Shown: positions 8,481-17,907 of the stretch, in pieces
How positions within the stretch are numbered: the first letter of the stretch is position 1
Layout of the letters: every line of letters begins with the position of its first letter
Assembly (NCBI RefSeq): GCF_002797875.1
Contig: NZ_PGFC01000005.1
Location: 1-64,000 of the forward strand
Source: Pseudoscardovia suis
GTDB taxonomy: Bacteria; Actinomycetota; Actinomycetes; Actinomycetales; Bifidobacteriaceae
DNA length: 64,000 nucleotides
Direction of reading: 5' to 3'
The notes under the pieces: model-generated
The model's input: only the letters and a program-made list of their open reading frames with translations
Told to the model about the DNA's origin: nothing
The model's database searches: none
Program-made: the position numbers and the translations under genes

Positions 8481-8514
8481 CCCGCCGCGCAGCACGCAAC
8501 CCCACGTGCCCAAA

Positions 8515-9195
8515 TGTGACAGCCACCACGCGCACATAACCGGGATTCAGCGTATCGACCCCTCAAAGTGCCAGCCGCCACTCACACATAATGACCACGA
8601 GAGGGCAAGGCGCCACGACAAGAACCCGAAAAGCCAGCAAACACAACGATTCCCCAAACACCCAAACCACAACCATCACCCCAATCCCCCAATGTGCCAG
8701 CCGTCACTCACACATAGCCGCCGATCCGATGCCAGCCGCAACCCAAACCCCAGCAAGCGAGCCAAACCCCCACATCATTCACACCACTCCAGCCACCAAA
8801 GCGCAAGCCGTCACTCACACATAACCGCCTGTCAGAAACCAACACAACACCAGAACACAGCAAACAAGCCAAACCCCGCACACAATCATCCATCCCGCCA
8901 ACCCCAAATGTGCCAGCTGCCACTCACACATAGCCGCCGATCCGGTGCCAGCCACAGCCCAAACCCCAGCAAACAAGCCACTCCCACATCCGCCCGCACC
9001 ACAAACGCACCCAATGCGACAGCCAGCACTCACACATAGCAAGGGATTCGAAGCAATAGGGCGTTATGTGACAGCCGTCACTCACACATAACCGCCTGTC
9101 AGAAACCAACACAACACCAGAACACAGCAAACAGCCAATCCCCGCACACAACCATCCCACCGACCCCTCAAAGTGCCAGCCGGCGCTCGCACATA
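8515..9195. repeat. 24-bp motif array B (8 copies)
   Basis: Copies start at 8515, 8567, 8693, 8800, 8909, 9015, 9067 and 9172, spaced 52, 126, 107, 109, 106, 52 and 105 bp. Spacers fall into three classes that recur between arrays: short (28 bp, GGGATTCAG type), medium (~82 bp, ending CCAGCAAACAAGCC...) and long (~102 bp, starting ACGAGAGGGCAAGGCGCCA). No gene is supported between 8315 and 9517. On the minus strand each copy begins TATGTGTGAGTGG. Confidence 0.8.
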
Positions 9196-9517
9196 ACGCC
9201 CGCAAGAGGGCAAGGCGTCACGGCAGCGCCCAGAAAGATGCACCAGAAAGACAACACAACACGTCGGGGAATACCGCAAGCCTGAATAGGCGCATAGGGA
9301 AACGTCGAGATGGATTCTCTGGGATTATCACTCATGCGCCACAACCCATACGCCACACATTGATCCAATCATGAGATGATTGCGAAACAACGTATCCGCA
9401 GAATCGCCATCCCTGTCTACAGCCGGCATTACGTATGGACACTATCCGGTTTCTCGCCGGACGACCGCTCGCCGACCTGCCACGCGGCCCGCGGCTATCT
9501 CGAGGAGAGAACGAAGC

Positions 9518-11083
9518 ATGGTACACGCCAGCAATACTCGGCACCATACCGCAGAAGCGATCGAACCAGTCCGCACGCCCCACACGACGGAACCAGTCGA
9601 CACAAAATCAGTCGACACAAAACCAACCGACACACAACCTGACAACGCGAGCGCCAATACAAAACCGACTCACACAACCAACCAGGCAAATCGGCAAAAT
9701 CCAGGGCAGCCCGCGCCATCCCGCACGCATTCCAGCACTGGCAATCTGACCCGCGGACCGCTGATCCCCGCCATGCTGCGCTTCTCCATCCCTTACCTCA
9801 TCACCTGCTTCCTGCAAAGCTGCTACGAGCTGGTTGACCTGCTCATCGTCGGCAGGTTCAACGGTGCGGATTCCGTATCCGCCGTATCCACCGGCAGCCA
9901 GATGACCCACCTGGTGACCGTCACCATCGTCGGCTTGACCACAGGCGTCACCGTGACCATCAGCCACGCGATCGGCGCCAAGCGCATGGACAAGGTGCAA
10001 CGCCAAATCGGGCAATCCATCCGGCTGTTCGCCATCGTCGCCATCATCGCCACCGTCATCCTCGTCGCATGCGCCGACCCGCTGCTGCGCCTCCTGTCAA
10101 CACCGCCGGAAGCCTTGAGCCAGGCACACGATTATGTGACCATATGCTTCCTCGGCGCCCCTTTCATCGTCGCATACAACGTGATAAGCGCGATATTCCG
10201 CGGATTCGGCGACTCGCGGCATCCGATGTATTTCGTCGCTCTCGCGGGACTGCTGAACGTGGGGCTCGACCTCGCATTCATCGGCGGTGCACACATGCAA
10301 GCCGCCGGAGCCGCACTCGCCACGGTTATCTCCCAAGCGTTCTCGGTCGCCGCTGCGCTCGCCTACCTGAAGATCGCGAGCACCGGCATCCAATTGCGCA
10401 CGACTGATCTCGCTTACGACTGGGCAGGCACTCGACAGATCCTGACAATCGGCACGCCAATTGCCATCCAAGAACTGTGCATCCAGGTCTCGTTCATCGT
10501 GATCACCGCAATCGCCAACGGCCGCGGGCTGGAAATCTCCGCATCTGTCGGCATCGTTGAAAAAGTCATCTCCTTCCTCTTCCTCGTCCCCTCGGCAATG
10601 CTGTCCACCGTGTCGGTGGTCGCCGGGCAGAATGCAGGCGCACGGCACCATTCGCGCAGCAAGACAGCGCTGCGATATGGCATCACCATGTGTGTGGTAT
10701 ATGGTGCGGTCATATGTATCGCTTGCCAGATGTGGGGCGCCGACATCGTGCGAATCTTCTCTCCCGATGACGAAACAGTGGTCAGGTATGGGGCACAATA
10801 CTTGAGCAGCTATTCCTTCGACTGCATTTTGGCAGGAGTGCATTTCTGCTTCAGCGGATTCTTCAGTGCGTACGGCAAATCCATGTATACGTTCGCGCAC
10901 AATATCATTTCGGTGCTGGCGGTGCGTATTCCAGGCGCTTACTTCGCCTCCCTATTGTGGCCGGACAACCTGTTTCCGATGGGATGCGCGGCACCGCTTG
11001 GTTCACTTCTGTCAATCATGATTTGCGCAGGACTGTACTACTCGCGGTTCAGCAAGCGACATCCAGTCGCACTCTCTGCGTGA
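9518..11083 (+). CDS. MATE family multidrug/metabolite exporter
   Basis: A 521-residue polytopic membrane protein. From about residue 80 (LTRGPLIPAMLRFSIPYLITCFLQ) it shows the MATE fold: two similar halves of six helices, the first with LVDLLIVGRFNGADSVSAVS and the second with TIGTPIAIQELCIQ. MATE proteins export cationic compounds using an ion gradient. The start at 9518 is chosen for the GAGGAG ten bases upstream; the frame is open back to 9380. The first 80 residues are Thr/His/Pro-rich, low-complexity and not part of the MATE fold. It is flanked on both sides by arrays of the 24-bp motif, with no obvious regulator nearby. Confidence 0.85.
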   Translation: MVHASNTRHHTAEAIEPVRTPHTTEPVDTKSVDTKPTDTQPDNASANTKPTHTTNQANRQNPGQPAPSRTHSSTGNLTRGPLIPAMLRFSIPYLITCFLQSCYELVDLLIVGRFNGADSVSAVSTGSQMTHLVTVTIVGLTTGVTVTISHAIGAKRMDKVQRQIGQSIRLFAIVAIIATVILVACADPLLRLLSTPPEALSQAHDYVTICFLGAPFIVAYNVISAIFRGFGDSRHPMYFVALAGLLNVGLDLAFIGGAHMQAAGAALATVISQAFSVAAALAYLKIASTGIQLRTTDLAYDWAGTRQILTIGTPIAIQELCIQVSFIVITAIANGRGLEISASVGIVEKVISFLFLVPSAMLSTVSVVAGQNAGARHHSRSKTALRYGITMCVVYGAVICIACQMWGADIVRIFSPDDETVVRYGAQYLSSYSFDCILAGVHFCFSGFFSAYGKSMYTFAHNIISVLAVRIPGAYFASLLWPDNLFPMGCAAPLGSLLSIMICAGLYYSRFSKRHPVALSA

Positions 11084-11146
11084 CGCGTTGATGAAAGATG
11101 ATTGACCAAGCTGATTGACCGTCGCGCCCAATGCACCAGTTGCCAA

Positions 11147-11612
11147 TGTGCCAGCAGGCGCTCACACATAACCAGGATTCAGCAGCACCGCCGCCCAAAG
11201 TGCCAGCCACCACTCACACATAGCCACCGGTCCGGCGCCAGCCGCAACCCAGAACCCAGCAAACAAGCCAAACCCCACACACAACCATCCCGCCGGCCCC
11301 TCAAAGTGCCAGCCGCCACTCACACATAACGACCACGAGAGGGCAAGGCGCCATGATGGGAACCTGGAAAGCCAGCAACCGCAACGATCTCCCAAGCACC
11401 CAACGCCACAATCACCGCCCCAATCCACCAATGTGCCAGCCACCACTCACACATAACCACCCATCCGAAACCGCCCCAAACCAGAATCCAGCAAACAAGC
11501 CAATCCCCACACCACACCCATCCCGCCAAACCCAAATGTGCCAGCCGCCACTCACACATAGCCGGGATTCAGCGCACCAACCCGCCAATGCGCCAGCCAC
11601 CACTCACACATA
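11147..11612. repeat. 24-bp motif array C (6 copies)
   Basis: Copies start at 11147, 11199, 11305, 11432, 11537 and 11589, spaced 52, 106, 127, 105 and 52 bp, in the same orientation as arrays A and B and with the same three spacer classes. The stretch 11084-11704 contains no supported gene apart from this array. Confidence 0.8.
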
Positions 11613-11704
11613 ACACCTACGAGAGGGCAAGGCGCCACTGCAGGAACCTGAAAACCAGCAAACAAGCCAATCCCCAGCCGCCCCAGCTGCACACCAGACC
11701 CAAA

Positions 11705-12982
11705 TCAACGATTCTTGAAGTAGCGGAACATGCTCTTTTCCCGCACGCACAGGGACGCCACGAACACTCCTGCACACGCGCCTACGAGCGCAGCAACAGG
11801 CACGCGCAACAAATCATCATCCACGGCAGCAAGGTCAGCGCCCGCCCAGCCAAGGCGCATGAACGCTATTGCCGCGAGCCCGATCACCGTGGCAGCGAAC
11901 GCCCATGCTGCGCCTTCCACAAGCATCTGCACCATCATCGCAATCTTCGGCACTCCTGCGTGCATGGCTGATGCAAGCTCCAGACGCCGCAACATCACAG
12001 AGATGAAGCCCACCAAAGCCCCGGCGACCGCCAGCACAAGCGGCGCCCATGCGGAGATGCGCCCCGCGAACTCGCTCTCGGGATGAAACTGCGATCCCTT
12101 GGTGACGTTCAACTGGCTTATCACCGGGTAGCTGCTCGAATCGGCGGAAGCACTCGCAATCGTGTACATGAGCAGGGACTGGATGTCAGATGGAACAGGC
12201 CACGTCTTTACAATGCAGGAGTCGAAACCATCAGGCTGCGCGGGTGCGGATTGCAGCGCGGCGTAGGCAAAGCTCGCAGTATCCCGGCCATCATCCGGGA
12301 ACGGATACACTCCCTGCACCTGCACGGTGCCGCCACCCGCAAGAGGCTGCCCGGTGTGCGCTGTGGCTCCGGTGGCCTGCGCGGCTTGCTGAGACAGCCA
12401 TACGCCTGCGTAATCCGCAGCGCTGAGCTGCGGCACCGAGTCCGAGTCTGCCGACGCAAACAGGCGGATGGCTCCAGGAGTCGCGTCCCACGTGGGCACG
12501 GTGGTGCTCGGCAGCTTTGCCATGGTGATACGTGTGGAGGATTGACGAACGGCACCTGCTGCGAGCACACCTTCCGCGTTAACCAGCTGGTCGCATGCGT
12601 TGGCGCTCACATGCCCGGTGTATGTGAGCATGTAGGTGCTTGCTCCCGACGCGACGTACGAGGACCGTTCCGAATCAATGCGCGCAAGCGAAGTCGCTTC
12701 CATGCCGCACCCTGCGACGATGAGCACTGCAAGCACCAGCGCGAACAATGCGGCATGGGTGGTTCCCGAAGTGATGTCGCGCCAAGCTTCGTCGAGCACG
12801 CCGCGCAAATGCATGCGACCTGCGCCAAACAGGTCCGTGCCCGAGCATTCTGTGCCTGAGTATTCCGCGCTCTTCTGCTCTGCCTCCGCTCTGCCGGCAC
12901 TCGCCCCTGCTCCGCCGGCATTTGCCTCTGCCCCATCGGCACCGGTATCTGTTCTGTCGAAACTGCTGTTATCGCTGCTCAT
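11705..12982 (-). CDS. ABC transporter permease, FtsX/MacB-like
   Basis: A 425-residue membrane subunit. After a Ser/Ala/Gly-rich cytoplasmic tail (about 60 residues) there is one TM helix (ALFALVLAVLIVAGCG), a large extracytoplasmic domain of about 200 residues, and three C-terminal helices starting near LVLAVAGALVGFISVM, the topology of MacB/FtsX-type permeases. It overlaps the upstream ATPase by four bases and is the last gene of the run adaptor-ATPase-permease, so the three probably form one exporter. Together with the lipoprotein and lactococcin-972-like gene upstream, the substrate may be that peptide or a related stress signal (inference). Confidence 0.75.
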   Translation of the reverse strand: MSSDNSSFDRTDTGADGAEANAGGAGASAGRAEAEQKSAEYSGTECSGTDLFGAGRMHLRGVLDEAWRDITSGTTHAALFALVLAVLIVAGCGMEATSLARIDSERSSYVASGASTYMLTYTGHVSANACDQLVNAEGVLAAGAVRQSSTRITMAKLPSTTVPTWDATPGAIRLFASADSDSVPQLSAADYAGVWLSQQAAQATGATAHTGQPLAGGGTVQVQGVYPFPDDGRDTASFAYAALQSAPAQPDGFDSCIVKTWPVPSDIQSLLMYTIASASADSSSYPVISQLNVTKGSQFHPESEFAGRISAWAPLVLAVAGALVGFISVMLRRLELASAMHAGVPKIAMMVQMLVEGAAWAFAATVIGLAAIAFMRLGWAGADLAAVDDDLLRVPVAALVGACAGVFVASLCVREKSMFRYFKNR

Positions 12983-13701
12983 TGGAAATCCCTCAGATCA
13001 ATGACATCCGTGCACGCATCCCTGGTGTGCGGGTCATGTGTTGCAACGATGACGATGGCGCCAGACGATGACAGCGCATGAAGCCGTTCGTTCACAGTAT
13101 CCGCAGCGTGCAAATCAAGCTGGGCAGTCGGTTCATCCACGAGCAGCAGCCCGGCATGCGATGCCACGCCTCGCGCCAGCATGAGCCTTTGCGCCTCACC
13201 TCCGGAGAGCGCATTGAAGGGGGCGTAAGCGCGATGACGCAAACCAAAGTCATCCAACAATTCCAACGCATGCCGTTCGGCTTGGCTCCGCGTTTCTCCG
13301 CGCGCCACGAAAGGCAACGCCACATGGTCCACAGCCAAACGCCGCGCCACACCGTGCGGATTCTGAAACACCCAGCACACACGCCCACACCGCTCGCGAC
13401 GCACCTGCCCCTCCGAGGGTTCAACCCACCCTGCGATAATCGACAGCAATGTGGATTTGCCAGATCCGGAAGGCCCTGTCAAGGCGTAGACATGGCGTGG
13501 CAACAGCACTAAGGACACATGTTGAAACAGCATGTCACGGTGATCGAAGGTATGGCCCACATTATTCAACACAACGCGAGCGCCAGCGCTGGCAGCATCG
13601 GCGCTCGTTACCGGTGCGTCATCAACCGGCGCGGGCGCATCAGCCGTCGGTGCGTCATCAACCGTCGGTGTGTCTTCCGTCGCAGGTGCGGCACTCATCA
13701 T
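12979..13701 (-). CDS. ABC transporter ATP-binding protein
   Basis: A 240-residue ATPase of the LolD/MacB type. Walker A is GPSGSGKST, the signature LSGGEAQRLMLARG, Walker B LLLVDEPT, and the switch His lies in IVATHD. The start at 13701 overlaps the adaptor stop as ATGA, favouring translational coupling; the frame is open further upstream inside the adaptor gene but there is no reason to start there. About 45 N-terminal residues are Ala/Pro/Thr-rich repeats (ADAPAPVDDAPVT). Its partner permease begins at the stop codon overlap (12979-12982). Confidence 0.85.
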   Translation of the reverse strand: MMSAAPATEDTPTVDDAPTADAPAPVDDAPVTSADAASAGARVVLNNVGHTFDHRDMLFQHVSLVLLPRHVYALTGPSGSGKSTLLSIIAGWVEPSEGQVRRERCGRVCWVFQNPHGVARRLAVDHVALPFVARGETRSQAERHALELLDDFGLRHRAYAPFNALSGGEAQRLMLARGVASHAGLLLVDEPTAQLDLHAADTVNERLHALSSSGAIVIVATHDPHTRDACTDVIDLRDFQ

Positions 13702-14831
13702 CGGCACGCTTTCGCCGAGGACGGAAGCACATCCACGCTGCTTATGGCGCCTCCATCGTCCACCGTCACCATTGTGCGCCCCAGTTGCGAAGCCACGATG
13801 GAAACCGCCCGCGGACTGCCATCGGACACAACGCACCCGCTGCTTCCTTCAACATCGTAGAGAGATGCGGGTGGCACGCTTGTAACCGCGAGGGGTGCGG
13901 CAAGCTTCCACGTGTAACTCACCTGCACACTCGTGGCGGTCGGGTCGGAGGATGACAGCGCCGCCGCGTATTCCGAGCTCCCTAATACCGCATTCACCAC
14001 TGCCGGATCGGTGATTGTGGTCTGGCCGTCGGGAATCGTATACGTCGCGCCTCCGATGGTGACGATGCGGTCTCCGGCTGCGAGACTACCCGCAGACAGC
14101 GTGCGCGAGAACACCACGGATGTGGGCGGAATGGAGGTTGCGAAAAGCTCCTGCCCCTGCACTGCTTGGCCTCCGTATGTGAGCGCGGTACTGGAAATCG
14201 TGACGCTTTCTTGCGGAAGCCATGCGAACATCGACGGGTCGAGAGTCCATCCCGTATCTTGAGTCAACTGGGGCGAGCCTACGCTGGCGGCGAGCGCATT
14301 GTAAGCGGTGATGGTATCCCATGTCATTGTGCTGGAATCAGGCGCACCGTAGCCGAGGCGGCGCAACTCGCTGTTGAGCGCCTGCACGTCGTGCCCTGTG
14401 GCATTGGGCGCAATAGCCCGGTATGGCGGCACTGACATGTACAGCATGAGTACCGGTGTCTCATCCACTGAGAGGCACGCGGATCCCGAGGCGACCTGGC
14501 CGCCAACCGCGCAATCCAAGCGGGTGACAGTGCCGGTGACAGGGGAAACGACGCTCTGATGTGTGCTTTGCGGCACTGTCACTGTCACCATGTGGGAATC
14601 ATCAAAAGTCGAAGCTTCCACGGTCACGGTCTCCGTTTGCAACGACGACACGAAACTGCGGGGCATGCGCGCCTTTATGTAGAGGAACGCCCCGCCGGCG
14701 CCTGCTGCCACAAGCACAATCGCCAACAGCACACTCACCGTTGCGCTGACGCGGTTACGCGCGCGAGGCTCATCGTCTTCGCTCGCGGCAACATCTGCTG
14801 CTCCGCCCTTTCTCCTATAGGACCACCTCAT
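13698..14831 (-). CDS. Membrane-fusion/adaptor protein with peptidoglycan-binding domain
   Basis: A 377-residue exported adaptor of the kind that accompanies actinobacterial MacB-like exporters. One N-terminal TM anchor (ATVSVLLAIVLVAAGAGGAFLY, about residues 28-48) is followed by a barrel-sandwich half (VVSPVTGTVTRLDCAVGGQV), a PG_binding_1-like helical domain (GHDVQALNSELRRLGYG) and a beta domain rejoining the sandwich. The start has AAGGAG at a good distance. It couples to the ATPase by ATGA overlap. Confidence 0.75.
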   Translation of the reverse strand: MRWSYRRKGGAADVAASEDDEPRARNRVSATVSVLLAIVLVAAGAGGAFLYIKARMPRSFVSSLQTETVTVEASTFDDSHMVTVTVPQSTHQSVVSPVTGTVTRLDCAVGGQVASGSACLSVDETPVLMLYMSVPPYRAIAPNATGHDVQALNSELRRLGYGAPDSSTMTWDTITAYNALAASVGSPQLTQDTGWTLDPSMFAWLPQESVTISSTALTYGGQAVQGQELFATSIPPTSVVFSRTLSAGSLAAGDRIVTIGGATYTIPDGQTTITDPAVVNAVLGSSEYAAALSSSDPTATSVQVSYTWKLAAPLAVTSVPPASLYDVEGSSGCVVSDGSPRAVSIVASQLGRTMVTVDDGGAISSVDVLPSSAKACR

Positions 14832-14952
14832 CGTGTCTCCTTCACATCACGCCATCATCCAAGCAGCTCTCTTATGGTTGCAGCTCGCACTCATGGTTTG
14901 TGATTTCCCCAATTCCTGAATTTACGCATCCGCTCCCTCAGATGCTGTGGAC

Positions 14953-15633
14953 TCACGAATTGGGATCCGAATTGCAGGATTCGAACTGTTGGGCTCCCCG
15001 CTCATCATAATCTGAACGAGACGAATCCGTGTACTTGCCGAACATATCGGCAGCACGCCCCTCATCCGACATCACCTGTTTGTATTCCTCCACCGTCAGG
15101 CCCTTATCCGCCAAACCGTGCTTCTGGTAACACGTCAGCAATGCCCCCAGGTAATCCCCGCCGGCCTGCGCATCTTGTTCCTCGAAATCGCGGATGGAAG
15201 AAATGCTATAAAAGTCAGTGTCTATCTCACATTGATGGACCTTGTCCATCGTCTCGCGCACCTTCTCGGTGTCGTACATCTTGTCATCCGTCTTGACTGT
15301 CAGCGCACTGGTCTTTTCGTCTTGAAATTCCATCGTGGCGCCAAAACTGCGAGTGCATCCGTTCAGCGCATCCCTGAGCTCCTGCCACTCGGCGTCAGTG
15401 ATCTTACTATCCTTGAGGATTCCCTTGCCCAGTTCGGTCTTCGCTCCCTCATACGCATCCCGGTAGTCATGCGCATATGTGCCCGAGAAAACTGTTCCGT
15501 CCGACGCCTTCACCACTGCAACTGCGGACGATGACGACGAAGACGCATCAGCCGACGAAGGCGCCCCGCACCCCGCCATGCCTAATGTCGCTGCCGCTAC
15601 AACCGCGAGCTTCCACACCGCTCCCCTACGCAT
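14953..15633 (-). CDS. Putative lipoprotein of the lactococcin-972-like cluster
   Basis: A 226-residue predicted lipoprotein with no family recognised. The N-terminus MRRGAVWKLAVVAAATLG is basic then hydrophobic and ends in MAGC, a lipobox with Cys at about residue 21; a Ser/Ala linker follows. The mature part is highly charged, mostly helical in appearance, with three Cys. The start at 15633 is preferred over 15693 because GGAGGGG precedes it and it opens the signal sequence directly. Its position between the secreted peptide gene and the exporter makes an immunity or sensing role possible, but nothing in the sequence proves one. Confidence 0.6.
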   Translation of the reverse strand: MRRGAVWKLAVVAAATLGMAGCGAPSSADASSSSSSAVAVVKASDGTVFSGTYAHDYRDAYEGAKTELGKGILKDSKITDAEWQELRDALNGCTRSFGATMEFQDEKTSALTVKTDDKMYDTEKVRETMDKVHQCEIDTDFYSISSIRDFEEQDAQAGGDYLGALLTCYQKHGLADKGLTVEEYKQVMSDEGRAADMFGKYTDSSRSDYDERGAQQFESCNSDPNS

Positions 15634-15709
15634 CGTTCGTCCCCCTCCGTGCAATTTTGCCGTTGTGGAGCCATCCAGTGGTGGTGGCCCCACGACGACG
15701 GTTCATCTC

Positions 15710-16027
15710 TCAGTCACTGTAGCTGGCCCAGTACGCGGAATAATCCGCAATCGGCTGACCATGAGCATCGGCATGAGAGTACGTGTACGCACGCGCCCAC
15801 TTGCCGAGACTCGGCAAACAACATCCATCATTTAGACGATATGAAAGCCAATGTTGTGACTTAATTCCGATGCGGTAGGAATACGAATGCTCTGCAGTCA
15901 CGTATCCCTTTCCAATTTCGGTATATGCGTTCGCGGGAACCGCAAACCCAGCACTCGCAGCAAGCAAAGAAGCAGACAGCAACGCAGCCGCCACCTTCCA
16001 CTTCGCAGCGACAGACAAAGACTTCAT
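15710..16027 (-). CDS. Secreted lactococcin-972-like peptide
   Basis: A 105-residue preprotein. A Sec signal peptide (MKSLSVAAKWKVAAALLSAS ... ) ends in VPANA, with likely cleavage before YTEIG, leaving about 71 residues. The mature part follows the lactococcin 972 pattern: an early G-x-GY, SYSYRIGIKSQHW matching the Tyr/His block, then GKWARAYTYSH and a C-terminal ADYSAYW aromatic end. Lactococcin 972 targets lipid II at the septum of Gram-positive cells. A CC pair in the middle is not part of the classical peptide. GAGGAGG lies upstream of the ATG. Neighbours are a lipoprotein and an ABC exporter, with a two-component system on the other side of a palindromic promoter region. Assignment is by pattern, so moderate. 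Confidence 0.6.
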   Translation of the reverse strand: MKSLSVAAKWKVAAALLSASLLAASAGFAVPANAYTEIGKGYVTAEHSYSYRIGIKSQHWLSYRLNDGCCLPSLGKWARAYTYSHADAHGQPIADYSAYWASYSD

Positions 16028-16174
16028 GGTCTTCCTCCTCTTTCCAGAGGGCAGGTATCTCCCTGCCCATTTTCAGCACATCAAACCTTGCAGCGACATA
16101 GCCGCAAAGCCATTCATGCCGGTCGCATCTCTAGATGCACTTACAGATTAGGTATACCCGCACGTCGAACACGC

Positions 16175-16200
16175 CTTTTGTAGACTTAAGTCTACAAAAG
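16175..16200. promoter_or_regulatory. 26-bp perfect palindrome between divergent peptide genes
   Basis: The 26 bases centred on TAGACTTAAGTCTA, extended by CTTTTG on the left and CAAAAG on the right, are a perfect palindrome. It sits between the lactococcin-972-like gene (minus) and the 52-residue peptide gene (plus). On the minus strand its left edge overlaps the -35 position for a TATACC box at 16151-16156, the geometry of an activator site. The two-component regulator at 17908-18771 is the obvious candidate ligand. Confidence 0.6.
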
Positions 16201-16352
16201 GATTTGCTATCACTGGCCAAGATTCCCTCGGCTGTTATTTAGTATGAAAACTATCGTTAATACGAATAGGGCTTTTGCCAGCCCTATATCTCAGACCACA
16301 GAATTGGCTAATCCGCCGGAAGCCGATTTCCATTACGAACAGGCGGTGGAGC

Positions 16353-16511
16353 ATGAAAGCACTGGCAATCGCAACAATAATCGCAACTACAGTAGTACCA
16401 ATACCACTGGGATGCCCAACATCCATATCTGCGACAGATGCGAGCACCGCTGGATATTCAGCCACATGCCCGCCGCCAATTCAATGGCTGTGCAATATCA
16501 TTCCGAAGTGA
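16353..16511 (+). CDS. Small secreted or lipidated peptide candidate
   Basis: A 52-residue frame starting MKALAIATIIATTVVPIPLG, a short basic-hydrophobic signal, followed by Cys (PLGC, lipobox-like), with two further Cys and a C-terminal CPPPIQWLCNIIPK. GGTGGAGC precedes the ATG. It is convergent with the sensor kinase gene and overlaps its 3' end by 14 bases. It lies 150 bp from the 26-bp palindrome. It could be a signalling peptide for the adjacent kinase or an immunity factor; without homologues this remains a candidate. Confidence 0.4.
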   Translation: MKALAIATIIATTVVPIPLGCPTSISATDASTAGYSATCPPPIQWLCNIIPK

Positions 16512-17838
16512 GAGAAGATTCCGAGACGAGTGGCAACTCCATACAGATATGCCACCCGCTCGCATTGCTGCCATAACGCACACTACCTCCCAGCCTTGCT
16601 ACCGCGCGGGCATGCAGTTCCAGTCCCATTCCAGAATGGGGCTTGGAACTGAATCTCTCCGAGCCATCCGCATCATTGCTGGAGTCAATGATGAACTTGC
16701 CATCATCAACACGGATCTTCACCATGTACCGCCCTGCCGGCTTTCCCCAGTCACCTTCACCTTGGAATGCCATGGCATGATTCTTTGGCACCGAACCATG
16801 AACTCCAATATTGGTATATACCTCGCGAAGAAACGACAAAACCTCCTTTTGCGCAGCACTCGTCAAACTCATCGAACGCGGCACATCCACCGCAGATTGC
16901 CCCACGAAACCTAGCTGCGCAAGAGCAGCATCGGAGCACCGAATCTCCTGTTGGAGCAACCGTGAGAAATCCACCCGCGGGGTGTCTGCAACGCCCCAGA
17001 CGAGAGCGTCACTCGCAGTGCCCTGATTGCGCAAGAAATCTACGACCTGTCGCACCTGCGACAATGTCTCGTTCACTTTTGCGCTCAACGTCAGGTATAG
17101 ACGTTCCGTATCGTCCTGCTGCACACTGCCATCGCTGCGTGCTTGGTTTGCCTTGACCTCCAGCACCATAGCCAGATACGCAAGATTCCCCGTTACTGAA
17201 TCATGTATTTCAAGCGCAGCCTCTTCATCTTTGTGAAGTGCCTCCAACCGCTCCTGCAAACGTCGCTCCTGCGCACGGATCGCCGCTCTTTCCTCGCGAG
17301 CTTTCACGGCATCATCTCGCCACCGCATACACCTGCCCATAGCGGCAATCATCGCTAGGACAAGCGCACACATCACGTAACCTGAAAGCGGCAATCCCAA
17401 CAAGTGAATCCTCATCAGGTAGACCACCCCGTCCACCAGCACCACCAACGCAACGATCCACGCACGCATCGCATATCCCAGATACGCCGCCGCCAGCCAT
17501 ACACCCCAGTACTCGCTGCCACCTCCATTCGTGGGAACCATATAGTACAACGCAAAACAAGCTGCAAGCCCCAGGGAACACAACCGTGAGCTCATAGGGA
17601 AAGCAATAATCAACGCACTTTCAACCACCACGAAACACCACGCAAGCGCGTCTCGTGGCGGATCCGTAAGGAGCTCTATCAGCGTTGCGGCAAAAATCGC
17701 GCCCGCCAGCAACGCTTTCATCGCTATGCGGTGACCGGAAATCCAATGCATGGCAATAGAGGAGCCAGACACTCCCGCATCCTTCTGCCCAACTGTACGC
17801 ATCAGACAGTTCTCAACTCTCATCATCGGATTGCTCAT
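16498..17838 (-). CDS. Membrane sensor histidine kinase (HisKA_3-like)
   Basis: A 446-residue kinase. About six TM helices lie between residues 38 and 170, with almost no extracytoplasmic domain, as in peptide-sensing or membrane-sensing kinases. A coiled-coil linker (REERAAIRAQERRLQERLEA) leads to the phospho-acceptor His in EEAALEIHDSVTGNLAYLAM. The ATPase part has the N-box EVYTNIGVHG and the lid GMGLELHARAVARLGG. It lies 69 bases downstream of its response regulator on the same strand. GAGGAA precedes the start. Confidence 0.82.
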   Translation of the reverse strand: MSNPMMRVENCLMRTVGQKDAGVSGSSIAMHWISGHRIAMKALLAGAIFAATLIELLTDPPRDALAWCFVVVESALIIAFPMSSRLCSLGLAACFALYYMVPTNGGGSEYWGVWLAAAYLGYAMRAWIVALVVLVDGVVYLMRIHLLGLPLSGYVMCALVLAMIAAMGRCMRWRDDAVKAREERAAIRAQERRLQERLEALHKDEEAALEIHDSVTGNLAYLAMVLEVKANQARSDGSVQQDDTERLYLTLSAKVNETLSQVRQVVDFLRNQGTASDALVWGVADTPRVDFSRLLQQEIRCSDAALAQLGFVGQSAVDVPRSMSLTSAAQKEVLSFLREVYTNIGVHGSVPKNHAMAFQGEGDWGKPAGRYMVKIRVDDGKFIIDSSNDADGSERFSSKPHSGMGLELHARAVARLGGSVRYGSNASGWHICMELPLVSESSLTSE

Positions 17839-17907
17839 CGTTATTATTCCTCGTCAGGCGAACGCGTACTTTCTCAGTAAATTGAGACAGAGCTTGAAAC
17901 TCATTGT

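Noticed and set aside
6169..11612. CRISPR array
   Set aside because: Repeats are 24 bp, but most spacers are 80-100 bp, spacer sequences recur between arrays, and there are no cas genes.
8510..11620. Repeated small minus-strand proteins beginning MCEW
   Set aside because: The repeated reading frame comes from the repeated DNA motif. Spacings of 52, 106, 107 and 109 bp are not multiples of three, so the frame is not maintained, and composition is not protein-like.
16235..16576. Longer frames on both strands (76 and 110 residues)
   Set aside because: They overlap the palindromic control region without ribosome-binding sites; only the 52-residue frame with a signal-like start is kept, with low confidence.
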